Below, piece by piece: positions 11,154 to 24,059 of a stretch of DNA of 64,000 nucleotides. The stretch is from assembly GCA_024449915.1 (NCBI GenBank), contig JAMZAV010000911.1, positions 310,001-374,000 of the forward strand, written 5' to 3'. Position 1 is the stretch's first letter; each line of letters starts with the position of its first letter. Both the position numbers and the translations under genes were made by a program. The notes below the pieces were generated by a model that searched no databases, was not told the origin of the DNA, and saw nothing but the letters and a program-made list of their open reading frames with translations. The stretch comes from Sweltsa coloradensis (lineage: Eukaryota; Arthropoda; Insecta; Plecoptera; Chloroperlidae).

Positions 11154-11826
11154 CTAGGAAATGCTCAGTTGGACGCGTTGATAGGCGAGCACGTGCTATA
11201 GCTAGACCCACATAGCACATTTTTTTAAATTTTAAAATTTGCGACGTTCGCTGTTCCACGGGCCATTTTCCAATATTATTTATTATTGCCAAGGTATTTG
11301 GGTAAACCTTTACTTTGTGGAAAATCCACCGCCATCTAGAGGACCTTGACATCATTTCCTGGGGAAAACTATTTTAACTCTTTGGTAACAAATAATACAC
11401 TGCTTCCTCGATAGTATTTTGATTACTTCTAGGTGGCAGTGCATAGTGGCCAGAAACCTCATGCGACTTTTCGTTGCAATGGTAACGTTAGTTTTTGTCA
11501 AAATGCAATTTCCATCTACACTACTTATCAGATCAAAATAAAGTTAACATCTTCGTGACCGGACGGACATTCTAAATGATTTGGCCACCTCAGATTTTGT
11601 CGCCGTTTAGTTTGGAAAAAAACTTTTGATTAACATTAATGTAACTTTGTAACTTTTTGAACAATTTTGCCACAAAACTAATGGCATTCAATCCAGATCG
11701 AAGCTTGCGGATGGTCCAGATTTCAACTCGATCCGAGCCTTCCGCTCAAACGTTATGGCGAGACATACAAAAAAAAACAAAATACAGTGACTATTTTTTC
11801 CGGCAGAGTCAAATGGCAACGCTCCC
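11154..11826. mobile_element. Repeat C (three copies in window)
   Basis: Starts CTAGGAAATGCTCAGTTGG, GTTGATAGGCGAG and ends GTCAAATGGCAACGCTCCC. The part from 11426 on (TTACTTCTAGGTGGCAGTGC onward) recurs in the tandem copy at about 25490-25905 and independently at 53963-54392. It has the same internal order as types A/B: AATTTCAACTCGATCCGAGC, GCGAGACATACAAA, then AGTCAAATGG. Non-coding. Confidence 0.6.
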
Positions 11827-11847
11827 TTTCTTATTATTGTGAAAAAT

Positions 11848-11874
11848 TATTATTATTATTATTATTATTATTTT
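11848..11874. repeat. (ATT)n tract, 3' tail of the LINE
   Basis: Nine ATT units. On the minus strand this is an (AAT)n tail at the 3' end of the retrotransposon that begins near 13709. Confidence 0.9.
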
Positions 11875-12162
11875 GGATGTATTTCATACAAACTCGGTTA
11901 AAACCGGAGCTAACATGTTGTACGGACTTACGTCAAGTACTTCCATGTGTACCTATTACATACATTATTACTTTTGTCTTAACTCTAACTAAAATAAGTC
12001 ATTTATAAATTGTAATATTGTTTGTAGATGATGTTTTCTTTCTGCTGCGTACGGTCGTGGCCGTTTACACGTCGCCATCCTAGCATGTGCTATTCGGACT
12101 ATGGGAAACCCACGAAAACCATGTCAGGATGGAAGCTGTCTCGAAATCTCGAAGTATCATTC
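11875..12162 (-). mobile_element. 3' untranslated region of R4/Dong-like LINE
   Basis: Non-coding stretch between the stop codon of the endonuclease domain (12163) and the (AAT)n tail. No poly(A) run. A tail made of TAA/AAT units is what R4/Dong-type elements show. Confidence 0.55.
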
Positions 12163-13660
12163 TTAGTTTAGAAATTTACGAACTATTCTACACGTGTTGA
12201 GTATTACTGCCTTTTGAGTCTCGATGTATACATTGGGTTGAAGATCTAGTTGTTTAATGCTTTCATGTAGCTTCTTCGGTATGATGCCGTTGGCTGATAT
12301 AATGAATGGGATTGTATTTACCTTTTTCTGTTTCCACATCTTCTTGATCTCAATTGCAAGTTCACTATACTTGTCAATTTTTTCTTCCACGTGGTCTCGA
12401 CGTTATGGCACATTGGGATAGCAACGTCGATAAGGGTAGTTTCTTGTTTCTTTTTGTCAATTATTATTAAATCCGGTCTGTTGTGATGTATCGTTTGGTC
12501 TGTTATAACTGTGCGGTCGTAATATAATTTGTAATCTTTACTATCTAGTACTTTCTCTGGTTTGTATTTGTAGTAAGGTATGTGTGTGTCAATGAGGTTG
12601 TACTTGATTGCTAGTTTTTGATGAATAATGTTAGCTACTTGGTTATGTCTGTAGAGGTAATCTGTTTGACATAGTGACTTGCACCCGGATATGATGTGTT
12701 CGATTGTTTCACCCTTTACACTACATTTTCTACATTGATCGTTTACTGTCGCATCTTGTATTATGTATTTTTTATAATTGTTCGTCGCAATCACTCTGTC
12801 TTGAATAGCCATCATAAAACCTTCTGTTTCTCCAAATAGTTCCCGTTGTTTAACCACCTATTTGATGCTTTAATATCTACGTGACCTTTGAGGAGTTCAT
12901 TATAATGTCTCTTGTGTAGGGTCTTTTCTGAGAGACGTAACTCTTTTGAAGCGTCAGTTATGAGTTTCCCTTGTAGATTGACATTTTCGTTTGCTAGATT
13001 GAGTGGAGTTAATGATTTGTCAGCTAGCACCACAGCCCTATGCAGTGTGGATTGGTTGCTCTTTGTAAAAAAGTATTTTCTTAAAATGTCTATTTGTTTA
13101 TAATATAAGTTGTTCAGATCAATTAGGCCCCGTCCTCCCTTTTCTCTTGGAAGTGTCAATCTCTCTATTGCTGATTTAGGATGATGTATTCTGTGTTTGG
13201 TAAGTGTAGTACGAGTTAATATTTCCAACGCGTGGATGTCTGTCTGCGTCCATTTAATGATTCCGAATGAATATGTCAGTACTGGTACAGCATATGTATT
13301 TATTGCTGTGATCTTGTTTTTACCGTTTAGTTGCGTCTTGAGGATAGACTTTAGTCGTTTCTTGTATGTATCTATCAATTTTGCTTTCATAACTTTATGT
13401 TCAATTCTGGCAGCTTGTGAGGATCCTAAATATTTGTATACATCGTTATCGTCCATTATTCCAATCCTATTTCCATCATCTAGCTGGAACTCTTCTGCTT
13501 GTGTAACCTTACCCTTTTCGATATGTAGCGTCTTACATTTGTCTACTCCAAACTCCATGCAGATATCTTGACTAAATTCTAATGTTGTATTGACTAGACT
13601 GTTTAGTTGAGCAAAATTGATGCATACAACTTTAGGTCATCCATGAAGAATAGGTGAGAA
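12163..13660 (-). pseudogene. Non-LTR retrotransposon with restriction-like endonuclease, R4/Dong-like, 5'-truncated
   Basis: Encodes the C-terminal half of a retrotransposon polyprotein in at least four frame pieces. First is the reverse-transcriptase catalytic box FMDDLK (13636-13647 covers FMDD), then FGVDKCKTLHIEKG and VYKYLGSS (thumb). Next comes a CX2CX8HX4C knuckle (C42, C45, H54, C59 of the middle piece, about 12681-12734). Finally there is a restriction-like endonuclease core with PD, 14 residues, D (RPDLII...LIDVAIP, about 12426-12473) and a helical tail ending at a stop at 12163. This order is the known layout of R2/R4/NeSL-type LINEs. Frameshifts occur near 13620, 12850 and 12385 (an A run). 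The upstream RT domain is missing: the sequence ends at an (ATT)n tract. TAA-type repeats on both sides suggest the Dong/R4 branch. Copy at 26224-27716. Confidence 0.85.
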
Positions 13661-13709
13661 ATTGTGTGACATACCATATTATTGTCCTTAATTTTAAATC
13701 CGTATGTTG

Positions 13710-13765
<56 letters not shown>
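13710..13765. repeat. (ATT)n tract at 5' side of the LINE
   Basis: Eighteen or so ATT units, in the same orientation as the tract at 11848-11874, so the LINE remnant is bracketed by TAA-type microsatellite. It could be the split target site or independent expansion. Confidence 0.9.
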
Positions 13766-13766
<1 letters not shown>

Positions 13767-14953
13767 AGAAGAAATAGGCCACAATGGCAAACATAAGTGA
13801 AGATGTCCGGTCAATAGACAAAAAATACTTATCGAAGCAACTGTAAAATGCGTTTGGAAAATAGTCTAGTAGAAAAAAATCCAGCAATCATGAAGAATCT
13901 CTCATCGCCGAACGGACGAGAATTACGTTGAAAGGAACATTAATAGATTAATAGTGTTACTTGCAATACATAGTGTTTGTGGATGGGGCACCCTACATTT
14001 TTTAATATTTGTTAACTTTAGTTACTGTAATTTTAGTTAGAACCTTGTTTGTTTGTGTCAACTATTTTATTTTTATTTGTTCTTTGTCATTACACTTCCC
14101 CACCACCACCACCACCACCACCACCACCACCACCACCACTACCCGCTCAAAAAAATTAATTCAGCGTGTTTTGTTTCAAGGTGATGTCTCAACTATCTCG
14201 GTTTCACTCTCATTTGCCAACAAAAAACCACAAACAACATACTGAGGCCATACTTGTAACTTCCTTTCTTCATAAAATAGTATAGCGGTGAACCCAAATT
14301 TCACATCATCACAGAAATTTCACTGTGCCACAACAAGTGCCGTCATTATATTAGATTTTTTTAAAATAATTATTTTTGGCAAAGCCTTAAAGGCATATTG
14401 TCACATTGCATTGTCCAAAACATATGTTGAAGTTAAACCTTAAATTATTTAGGAATTTAGAAAAACAATCAGAGAAATCGGTCAATATTTGAACAAGTTT
14501 CGAGCAATATTATGGAAAAATGTAAAGTGCGTGACGTCACCACTCGTGACGTAGTTGGATGCCTACTGAGTTTGGCTACGGACCGACACAACAATAAATG
14601 CAGCCGCTTCATCGCCCAACAAATCAATACTATAATCAGGCACGGCGATGGGCAGTTGAGTTCTCAACTCTATGCTAACTTTCAATTTTATAAATGGTAT
14701 TGTAAATTTGTAATGTTATACATTTGAGTTTTAGGTCTTATATGTTCCACGGGTTTCATTTGATACCTAATCGTGATTTCGTAACCACTTTCAATCAAGT
14801 GTTCAGAACATAAGATAATCGACTATATTTGCTGGTTACAAAGTAGAAGTTCTTATGGTTAATTTTTCGAAAGCAAGTTTAGGCCTATATATCGCACAGG
14901 CAACTTCTCCCTGTTTGACGACGACGTGAGAAAGATAAGTCGATCGGACTGAC
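13766..14953. other. Unclassified sequence with (ACC)n
   Basis: No gene. An (ACC)n tract sits at 14100-14142. Around 14490-14660 there is a more GC-balanced stretch (GCGTGACGTCACC) that looks repeat-derived. An open frame of 71 codons at 14512-14727 breaks in the second copy and is not supported. Confidence 0.5.
14100..14142. repeat. (ACC)n microsatellite
   Basis: About fourteen CAC/ACC units. The second copy at 28318-28356 is interrupted by single-base errors. Confidence 0.95.
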
Positions 14954-15406
14954 CAGGGGTCGAAATGAACGCTCGCCCGAGGCTAGTGAAACTTTGCTCG
15001 GTCTAGAAAAAATCTCATTTCACTAGTCCAACAGGCGAGTACTTTTTCCAGAGTTCCCAATTGCCGTTCAAAAAATTATTTCGCAACGATAACCTAACGA
15101 GTTTCCAGTAGTAGTGCGCTACATAGTATGGAAAATCGTTTTAAATATGTAAACAAAATAAAAATCGCTTAAATTAGGCTAATATTAATAATATTATGGT
15201 GAAAATTCATTTCCGGTGACTCGTAGTCCACCCACACACACACGTCAAACCCAGCGAATATTGTGACTTAAAACATTCACGTATGATTGTTTTACATCAA
15301 TATAACCTATTTCATTGCGGTCTTGTAAAAATGCTCTCGGGCTAGAGGACTATTGTTGCTATTAGCCCGAAGGGCTAGTGGCAAAAAAAGGTTATTTCGA
15401 ACCCTG
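14954..15406. mobile_element. hAT MITE with perfect 8-bp TSD GGACTGAC
   Basis: Termini CAGGGGTCGAAATGAAC and, reversed, CAGGGTTCGAAATAACC. The inner ends carry CTAGTG/GGGCTAGTGG words. Flanked by identical GGACTGAC at 14946-14953 and 15407-15414. 8-bp duplications and CAGGG termini are the hAT signature. 453 bp, no transposase. Second copy 29382-29843. Confidence 0.9.
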
Positions 15407-15707
15407 GGACTGACTAATTTGTTGTTCTAATACAAAAGTACAACAACTTAAACACCGTCGACAAGAAACCCCGCAAAACATTAATTGTTTATGCAAAAGT
15501 TATATTTTGGCAATGTTTGACGTCTCTTTGTATGACACGCGTATATGTAATAATTGCCATTAAATAAACTTAAAAGAAGCAAGTCATTATCCACACCTAA
15601 AGTAGTAATGTTTGTAATCTGCAGACACACACACATCCGTGCTCTTCAACTATGCTGACAAACCAAACCTTGCATTGTTGTTAACTAATCACTCACATTA
15701 CTTTAAA

Positions 15708-16269
15708 CTAGGAAGTTTCGCAAACGCTTTTTTTAGTTGCGTTGATGGATGAGCTTTTTTGTGTGTTTTTAGTTTGCGTGGGATCTCTTTACTTTTGCAA
15801 GAGCTTTTTGAACGCATTGCAGGTGATTGTTGTCAAGTTTCTATTGATACTTGTTAATTGTTATTATGTACCTCAGAAAACTCATATTAAAACCTTTATT
15901 ATATGGATTCTGGACAACTTTTCAACTTTTTCTTTCAAAAAGCTATACATAACCATTACCTTAATGTACATGTATAATATGAACGTTGTAGCTTCACCCG
16001 TTTGGTCAGAATCGGCCCAAATGTCACGAAAATATCGCACTAAAAATCGAAAAAAATCGTAAAATTACGATATTCATGAGAAATATTTCTTCGATTGTAC
16101 CCAAAAACGTGGCAGATCTAAGTTCAGAGATTTCGAAGGTCCCCTCCAATTTTCATCAAGATCGCATATGCCGTTTGCCCGGTAGAGAGCAAAAAAAAAC
16201 ACAAAAAAAACACCCGAGGTTAATTTTTTGGGGGTCAGTGAAATTGAAGTCTTTGCTTCGCTCATCCAA
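15708..16269 (-). mobile_element. Type A foldback-family unit
   Basis: Starts CTAGGAAGTTTCGCAAACGC, followed by GTTGATGGATGAG, and ends GTCTTTGCTTCGCTCATCCAA. Just inside the CATCCAA end are GGGGGTCAGTGAAATTG and GCCGTTTGCCCGG. It shares AACGTGGCAG, TTCAGAGATTTCGAAGG and the end motifs with type B units. The 72-codon minus frame at 16074-16292 recurs in other copies only because the DNA does. Confidence 0.75.
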
Positions 16270-16535
16270 CAATTAATACAGAAAACAGTCATTGGGCTGT
16301 CACTGTGCTATACTAGTAACAAATCTGAGAAAGCTCCATTTACACAGAATGCCAATTATTACTAAAGGCGCGTTCACACAAAATGATTAAGACTACCATA
16401 CAAAAATGCAAAAACTTGCAAAAAAGGGGCCAAGCCGAAAACGAGGAAGATACAAGTGGCTCAACTGCATAAAGTGGTGAAATCTAGAAGTGTGCAGCCA
16501 TATTTTGTTAAAAATAACATTATTTTTTTTTTTTT
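16270..16535. other. Spacer ending in T-rich run at the junction of the two 14-kb copies
   Basis: Matches 30726-30985 up to the beginning of an AT-rich palindrome, where it breaks into a T tract (16518-16535). Ten to fifteen bases later the duplicated segment restarts. The break coincides with the place where the other copy enters a foldback. Confidence 0.7.
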
Positions 16536-16548
16536 ATAATAGACAAAA

Positions 16549-17342
16549 CCTATCACGGTGCCACACTACGTGAACGTAAGGCCTTTTGCACATTGGAATA
16601 CTTGTGGATGAGCGTAATTGGGTGCATTGAGCTGCCATTGTTATGCGGATTTCTGTTGTTCTGTGAAAAAAATCATTACTAAGTTGAATATTTTTTTGAA
16701 AATTAATTAAATTAAATAAAAAAATAACTTTAATCTTTAATTTTTTTAATTAATCGTAATTTAAAAAAAGAAAAAAATCGTAAATTTTGATTTTCATAAG
16801 AAATAACTATCTTTGTACTCAAATTTCACCAACAAAATATATTAATTATAAAATTAACGGTTCTGTGAAAAAAATCATTACAATCGGAGATAAAGCCAGG
16901 TAGGAAGTCAAAGAAACTTGTTTTTAAAAAAGAAAAAAATCTCTAAATTTCGATTTTCATAGGAAATAATTTTCGATTGCGCTCAAATTCACAAGAAATC
17001 TTAATTCATAAAATTAGAAGTTATGTGAAAAAATTATTAAAAATCGGATAAAGCATATGTAGGTGTTATAAGCGAAGAAATTTTAAAAAAATCGAAAAAA
17101 ATGTAAAAATGCGATTTTTATGATAAAATAATTTTCCGATTGTGCTCAAAAAACGTGGCAGTTCTAAGTTTAGAGATTTCGAAGGCCGCCATTAAATGTT
17201 CATCGCATCGGAGTATCGGTTTAGTTTTTTAGCCGGGAACTCGTGCTAACAAACAGACAAAAATACAAAAAAAAAAAACATTCCGGATTTTTTTCTCCAG
17301 TGTAGTGCAAATGGAATCTTCGCTTCGTAGCTACGCTATCCA
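16549..17342 (-). mobile_element. Type B arm (copy 2 of the F1 right arm)
   Basis: Corresponds to 2690-3347 but contains two ~160-bp cores instead of one, matching the left arm of F1. Ends GCTACGCTATCCAATAAG. No left arm precedes it here. Confidence 0.8.
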
Positions 17343-17381
17343 ATAAGCAACCTTACTTTGAGAATATATATATTTTTTTTT

Positions 17382-18452
17382 ATTGGATGAGCGTAACGAG
17401 GCGAAGCCTGAAGATTCAATTCACTACACTGGAGAAAAAAATCCGATGTGTTTTTTTTTCTTTCTTTCTTTTTTGAGTGTATTTTTGTGTTGTTAACCAC
17501 CGATTCCGGCTAAACCAATACTCCATTGCGATGAAATTTGAAATCTCTGAACTTAAAACTGCCACCGTTTCTGAGCGGCAATCGGAAAATTGTTTCTCAT
17601 AAAAATCGGAAAATTTTACGATTTTTCGATTTTTAAAAAAATGTCTTCGTTGATTATAAGCCTACATGCTTTTATCGATTTTAATGATTTTTTACCAGAA
17701 CCTTAATTTTATGAATTAGATATTCGTGTGGAAAATTTGAGCGTAATCGAAAAATTACTTTTTTATGAAAATCGAATTTTACGTTTTTTTTTTTTTTAAA
17801 CCAATTCTCTGACTTATAACAATAGGGCCACTTGCTTTATACCTATTGTAATGAATTTTTTCACAGACCTTAAAATTTTATGAAATAATTTATTCGTGTT
17901 AAATTGAGCACAATCGAATAATTATTTCTTATGAAAATCGCCAATTTTACGATTTTTTTCAATTTAAAAAAAAAAATCTTTCGATTGTAATGATTTTCCA
18001 CAGGAACGTTTCTTTATGAATTTAATATGTCGTGTGAAATTTGAGCTAATCGAAAAATTATTTCTCATGGAAAATCGCAGTTTTAATGTTATTTTTCGAT
18101 TTTTTAAATTTCTTTGACTAATACACCCGATGGTAATGAGTTTTTTTACAGAACCTTAATTTTACGAATGATATCTATTCGTGTGGAATTTGAGAAAAAT
18201 CGAAAAATTATTTCTCATGATAATAGCATTTTTCAATTTTTTTAAAAATTCTTCGACTTATAACACCGACATGCTTTAGTCGGTTTGGGCAGATTTTTTC
18301 AACAGGAACCTTAATTTTATGAATTAATATATCGTGTGAAATTTGAGCTTATCGAAAAATTATTGCTCATGAAAATCGCAATTTTACGCAATTTTGGTTT
18401 TAAAAAATTAGTTCATCCAAAACGCGGCTGGAAAAGCGTTTGCGAAGCTTCC
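17382..18452 (+). mobile_element. Type B unit (copy 2 of 3390-4466)
   Basis: TTGGATGAGCGTAACG start and GCGAAGCTTCCTAG end, with the same series of cores, many single-base indels. Confidence 0.8.
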
Positions 18453-18739
18453 TAGTTTAAGGAATTTTAGCAATTTTTAGATTTTGAAATTTAAGCTTTA
18501 TTTAGGTAGGGCCTCAAGATCTTAGTTGTAAGTGCATTACTAAAACTAGATTTTCTGAATTTTTGTTGTGGCATATTTGGATTTTGTGTACGTCAAATAC
18601 CTGCAATACTAGAGATATATCAAATTTCCGGGATAAACCATTTTCTCGTTTTTAGATGTTTTTTGCAGATGTGTATTTCAATCTTTATAAAAAAGGGTAC
18701 CGTTTGTACCATTGGCCTGGGGTAAAAAGTTAATAACCA

Positions 18740-18845
18740 ACCCCCCCCCCACCCACCCCCACCACCCCCCCCCACCCCCAAAAAAAAATTCGGTGTAGGC
18801 ATATAATAAAAAAAAAAACTATGTTTAACCCCCCCCCCCCCCCCA
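18740..18845. repeat. C-rich tracts, probably over-called
   Basis: C runs with interspersed A (18740-18780) and a C17 run (18829-18845), where copy 1 has only C8 at 4741 and ACCTG at 4800. The expansion looks like base-calling or gap-fill error. Confidence 0.6.
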
Positions 18846-19407
18846 AAATTAAATTACAAAGTTGAATGTAACACATATTGGAGGCCAGAGGGACTGAAGG
18901 TTAATAGGCTATTCTTCGGATACACCACCATAGTGAATAACTCAGTATACTTAGTAACGAGTGTATGTTATGCTGGGTATGCTACAGCCAATATATCTCC
19001 GTATAAATGTCAGCCAAGGCCTGGCTGAGGAAGTATTAGTGTACTGTCATGGCTGATCCTGGGTAACAAGTTCTTGACAATACAGGCTTGATTTATAATC
19101 AAACCTTCAGATGAATACACAGGCGATGTGGTCACAACGGCCATCTACTCTGACTTAAGGGATATTTTACGTTACGCATTAAACGTCATACGGTGCAGCA
19201 CACACCCAAGTATTAATTTAATTTGGTGGCATTTGCTAAGGAATTTCGTCCATGATTATTAGTAGATCAACCAAACAGAACGAATTGAGCGGATATGTGT
19301 TAGAAAAAAATTCAAACCAATAAACTTTTAAATAAACACTTAAGGAGAGAGACAACGCCTGTGCTACCGCCCAAGCAAGCGAAACCATGAGTGCTATATC
19401 CAGCTAG

Positions 19408-20118
19408 CAGCAGTTCTCAAACTTGTGGGGCGCGCCCCAAAAGGGTTGTGGGCACGTACACGAAGCTGCCAAGATGGTAATTAAAATATTCCAAAAATTA
19501 ATAATGCCAAAATAGAAAATAAAATGTTAAAAATGCAAATTTTGCTTAAAATAAGACAATCCACACATGTCCTGCTCTACAGGTTCTCATCAATACAAGG
19601 CACTTACTCCCCCGAAGCCATGGATTTGCAAAAAACAATAGTCGGTTTTCAAAAGTGTTTTGGTGTTTTCTAGAGTTTTTCCACTACAACAAAAAACAAT
19701 ATTATTTCGGTATTGCATAAGCCCACTCTTTTCTATAACGAACCCAACGCATTCTAAATAAAACTAACTTTCCAAAATTTTCACCAACGTCGCTATTGTA
19801 CGGGGCTCTGACCCTAAAAAACCCATTTACCATAAAAAACTGCCTTTCTATTTTCCACTTTGAGCACTACAGGGGTTAAAGCATACCATGCCCCTGGAAA
19901 CCAAAATCCTATCTACGCTCTTCCCGAGGATACAATAGAGGTATACCCATTGCTATTTTTTTTCCCAAATTATTTTATTTTATTTTTTAACGTACTAATA
20001 TTTTAAATTGAATTCCTAGATAAAATTAACATATTCTAATTGTAAGGCAACATGGGGCGTGCTACGGACCAAGGAACTGATCAAAAAGGGGGGCGCGAAA
20101 AAAGGTTGAGAACCACTG
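19408..20118. mobile_element. hAT element (copy 2 of 5373-6071)
   Basis: Same TTCTCAA...TTGAGAACCACTG termini and interior, with indels. Confidence 0.75.
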
Positions 20119-20205
20119 AGCTATAGCATGCGGGGGTGCTCTGATAGCTCTTTGATTTGTTAGTTTCAAGTCTAAGAAGGGACTGTCCCACACGGTCTAT
20201 ATCTA

Positions 20206-20582
20206 CTAGGGGGAAACGCCAAAGTCGTTGTTGGACGAGGAGTGAGATGTTGTGAGTACCCGGTAACATTTCTTTTTTTCCCTTTACCCTTTACCTTAGG
20301 CCTCCGCTTAGCATATCATAGGGCTACAGTGGAGCATTTTGGCCTAAACTATGGCTAAACTTTTAACAACTCCGACCAACAATCTACATTAAGCAGACAC
20401 GCAGTCACACGGAAATTCAGTTGAAGAACTGCAACAACAGCAACTTCCGGCACAGTGATTTCCACCAATACCCTATTATTTATACGAATACATTATCAAA
20501 CTTAAATGCAAATGTTCCCGGGTCGGGTACTCACCACATGAACTCGCTCACTCGTCTAACTACGACTGTGGCGTTTCCCTAG
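20206..20582. mobile_element. TIR element (copy 2 of 6161-6543)
   Basis: CTAGGGGGAAACGCC start (two extra G) and GGCGTTTCCCTAG end. Confidence 0.7.
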
Positions 20583-23279
20583 TCTAGTTGGCTAAAGCGC
20601 CCTTGTAGCCGAAATGTGGGAGACGTTGGTCAATCCCCTGGTCGTGGAAAGATTTTGTAATTTCTAGATTGTATTTAAAAAAAATAATTAAAACATGTTT
20701 TGAAAGCATAGAACGCAGGTAAGTCCATCATCTGTGGCCAATAGGGCCGTACTATGGTCAACATAGCCAGTTACGAAATAGTTGAAATATTGCAAGTTTT
20801 ACTCAATCTCCCGAGCGGAATTTGGGGGTACCTGACGTCAACATGCGACAGACCTGCATTGTGCACGGCATTACCACGGCCAGGCGAAAAACAAACAAAA
20901 AATTATTTCAAAATCTAAAACATTGTCGTTAAAATAATTTCAAACATTGGAAGTCTATTTTTCAGCTTCTCATTTCTTGTAGGTTTAAACGCAATGAATC
21001 TTGCTGATTTGTTAGCAGTTCTCCAATAAACTCGTAACGGATTCTGTTTAAAACTTTCAGAGCAATCTGTTCACGAATTCGGGCTGATGTTCAACGTACC
21101 ACACACACACACACACACGCACGCACGCAGAAAAAACAAATAGAGCCTTTCAGTCGAATGGAAATCAACTACGTTCGATACGCTCACTCGTTCAACCCCA
21201 GAGAGATTTCAATTTAGTAAAAGTATTGTATGATCTACGGTGTCAAAGCTTTTGTAAGTAAGTTAGGTATAGTGACATAAGTTTGAGTTTTATTATTGTA
21301 ATACAGGAGATATTGGAGGGAAATTTGTTACACAGACTATTTCTGTTACAAACTCATGTTGGGAAGCAGCAAAAAAAAAAAAAAACCAGGCAATACAATA
21401 CGATTACATGATGCAGATTGAACTGTGAAGGATCGACCACATACTTTAGCAAGTGTTGACAAAGATAAATAGTTTTATTTGGTTAACGTCAATCTTAAAT
21501 GATTAGCCTATCCTTTTTTAGTAAAGGTTCAATGTATCATTGCCCGTAAACAAAGCTGAAGAGGCCACAATATTAATTAACATTTAATAAGGATGCCATC
21601 TGGGCCATAGCTTCACTACATTGGTTTACGGCAATGCCAACGCCATGTCATTCACAGTAACAGCAAGACTATCTACCACAGGGTAAGAATGCTGAACGTT
21701 TGTACAAGTACACAAATTAGGTGTCGTACTAGGAAAACTAAAAGACAAAGCAGCATCCATCCATGCAGCATTAATCGGACTTCCACTGGCACTCTTTATA
21801 GTATTCTTTTTTATAACTGATGAAAGCCAGATGTTGTTTTATTTCTTTTATTATTATTGGAAGGAGAAGAATGTGGCAAGAGCGCCAGACAGAAGAAGAT
21901 GGAAGATGGTCTATCTTCAATGCCGGACCCAACGCAGATTGGACGCATTCATTGATTAAACGTGTCACGAGGATGGCTAGAGAAAAGAGCAGAGCTCCAA
22001 ACACACTTGGTGACTGCCAAACTAGTAACAATAAATAAATATAATAAAGATAACAAAACACATTTAATTATTTAATCATTAGCAATACCTATAAAACATG
22101 GAAAAATAAGGCTAAGAAATATACACTTCAATGAATTATTATAAAAATGAATCAGTGAAAAGTTACTGTTGAATTAATTTCGTAATGCACAAACATGTGT
22201 GCTAGGGCAGATTTAAAATGTCTAATGAACAAATCTACCTTCATCAAAAGGAAGAGCATCCATTCCATTACAAGTTCGTAGTAGAATTACATGGTAAGCT
22301 GTTGTGCTTGCAAATGGAGGGCTGAGAATTAAGCATCTGCCAAGTTCTGCTGCTGCACGACTACAGACTTGCAATCTTGCGTACGGGTGCAGATCAGTAT
22401 TACCGTGTAACCATGGAGCAATCCCCATAGAAATGAAGTTCTACTGTCTTCTGTAATTTCAAGCAATGGAATGTCTAAAGATGAACGGCTTGCAGTAGCA
22501 CTCCTTTGAAATTTTGTTTAGGCAGCTATAATGCGCATGCTCCAACTTTGAATTTTTAATATCTGATGTGGGATCTCATGCTGGACAGGCGTAAAGGCGT
22601 GTTAAGGTAATGCTTGTAGTTTGAGAAAATAGGATATTTCAATTACAAATTAGGATTGCCACTGCTTGGAAAATTGCTTATACCTCGCTCATTTGATGTG
22701 TGCACGATTTACACATAAGTGCAGCAATAATAAATGAGGTAGGGGTGAATACCAGGTAGGGTATGTACCCGTCTTTAGGAAGTGGCACTAGCATAACCAT
22801 AAAAAAAAATCACACTGAAGATCAGGGTCATTAAATTGTAACAAACGAAAAATATGGACATAATTAGAAACTTCGCACAAATTTTAACAGTGTTTGCACT
22901 TGGCAATTTAATTCAAAAGTTGAATATTTCTGGGCTCACACTTCGTGAGATCGAGTTGATATGAAAAAGGTAAAAAAGATTCAATGAAAACATCATATTC
23001 TACGGGGATTCAGTTTGTGCAGATGTCAAAATCACAATTATTGTACTAAACAATATGCCAAATATTTCTGTACACTTGACATAACATGATAGGATTTGTC
23101 ATGTGTGGATGAGATTTGCATTCGGCAATATAGAGATGAATGAAAGTCAACAGTAGAGGTTGAGGGCAGCCAGGTTGATCTTTACCCAATACCAATCATG
23201 GCAGATTGAAGTCACGTCAAACATAATTTATGTATTTAAATATTTAAAACACTTTATTAACTTATTTTCAACCGATACA
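20583..23279. other. Copy 2 of unclassified 6544-9236
   Basis: Same order as copy 1: tRNA-like head, (CA)n near 21100, then unassigned sequence. Nothing new beyond indels. Confidence 0.6.
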
Positions 23280-23850
23280 AATCCAGGAGTGTCACTACAT
23301 TTTGGACATTGGGGAGGGGGGCACAATCCAGAGTGGCAAATAAAAAAAATTCACAAGGGAGGGGGCTTTAGTGCCAGTTGGCATATCCCGTTCAACATTG
23401 TCGGGGAGAATGGGGGCTGGCCCCTGGAAATTTTTCTCTTGATGACCAACTGAGGAAAAAACTAGGAAAATATTGGGGGGGGGGGGTGGAAGGACGCAGA
23501 TTGTGATTAAAGGGGGGCATGCCTCCCCCAAACCAAAGTAAACAGAACCGAAACATTAGTACAGTATAATAAATGAGGGCAATATGTAATGCTACACAAC
23601 ATTTTTGTTCCATGTGCCACAAGACAAGTACCACCCTTGATGTGTTCAACAGCTACATCATTTACAAAAATAGCGTAATTTAATAATATTGAAATGCATA
23701 CAAATGGGAAGATTTTGTGTCGGCTTTAAGAAAATTGGTTTAGAAACTTTTAGCTCACTTCAATTTCATGTAAAGTATAAAATCTGGTCATGCAAATGAT
23801 GTAGAATGTAGATCATGAAGTCGGCAGGCTTACTTGTATTCACGAGGATT

Positions 23851-24037
23851 CTATCCTTTCCAGAGAACAATGCCGATCTTACTCTCTCCGTCATCACGAG
23901 TGTGAGTCCCATCTTTGCAGAGTTGCAGAAGCTGACAGTCCCACAGCGGTTTACAGCTGCAAATAAATTCCTGTTTTCTTCGTTACCTCGCACAAGTTCC
24001 AAAACAGCCATTACCACCACCTGAATAATCACTGGAG
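23851..24037 (-). pseudogene. Ataxin-10-like last exon, second copy
   Basis: Minus strand: PVIIQVVVMAV, RGNEEN, then in the same frame FAAVNRCGTVS, so the T insertion of copy 1 is absent. A one-base gain and a one-base loss follow near 23925-23935, before the DDGESKIGI segment and a stop at 23851. Substitutions such as W to V and NL to EL suggest base-call noise. Together the two copies support a once-open C-terminus. Confidence 0.5.
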
Positions 24038-24059
24038 CTGATGTTAAGGATTGATACTA

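Noticed and set aside
12912..13571. Plus-strand frames (63 and 124 codons)
   Set aside because: Antisense shadows of the retrotransposon reverse transcriptase, which has clear motifs on the minus strand.
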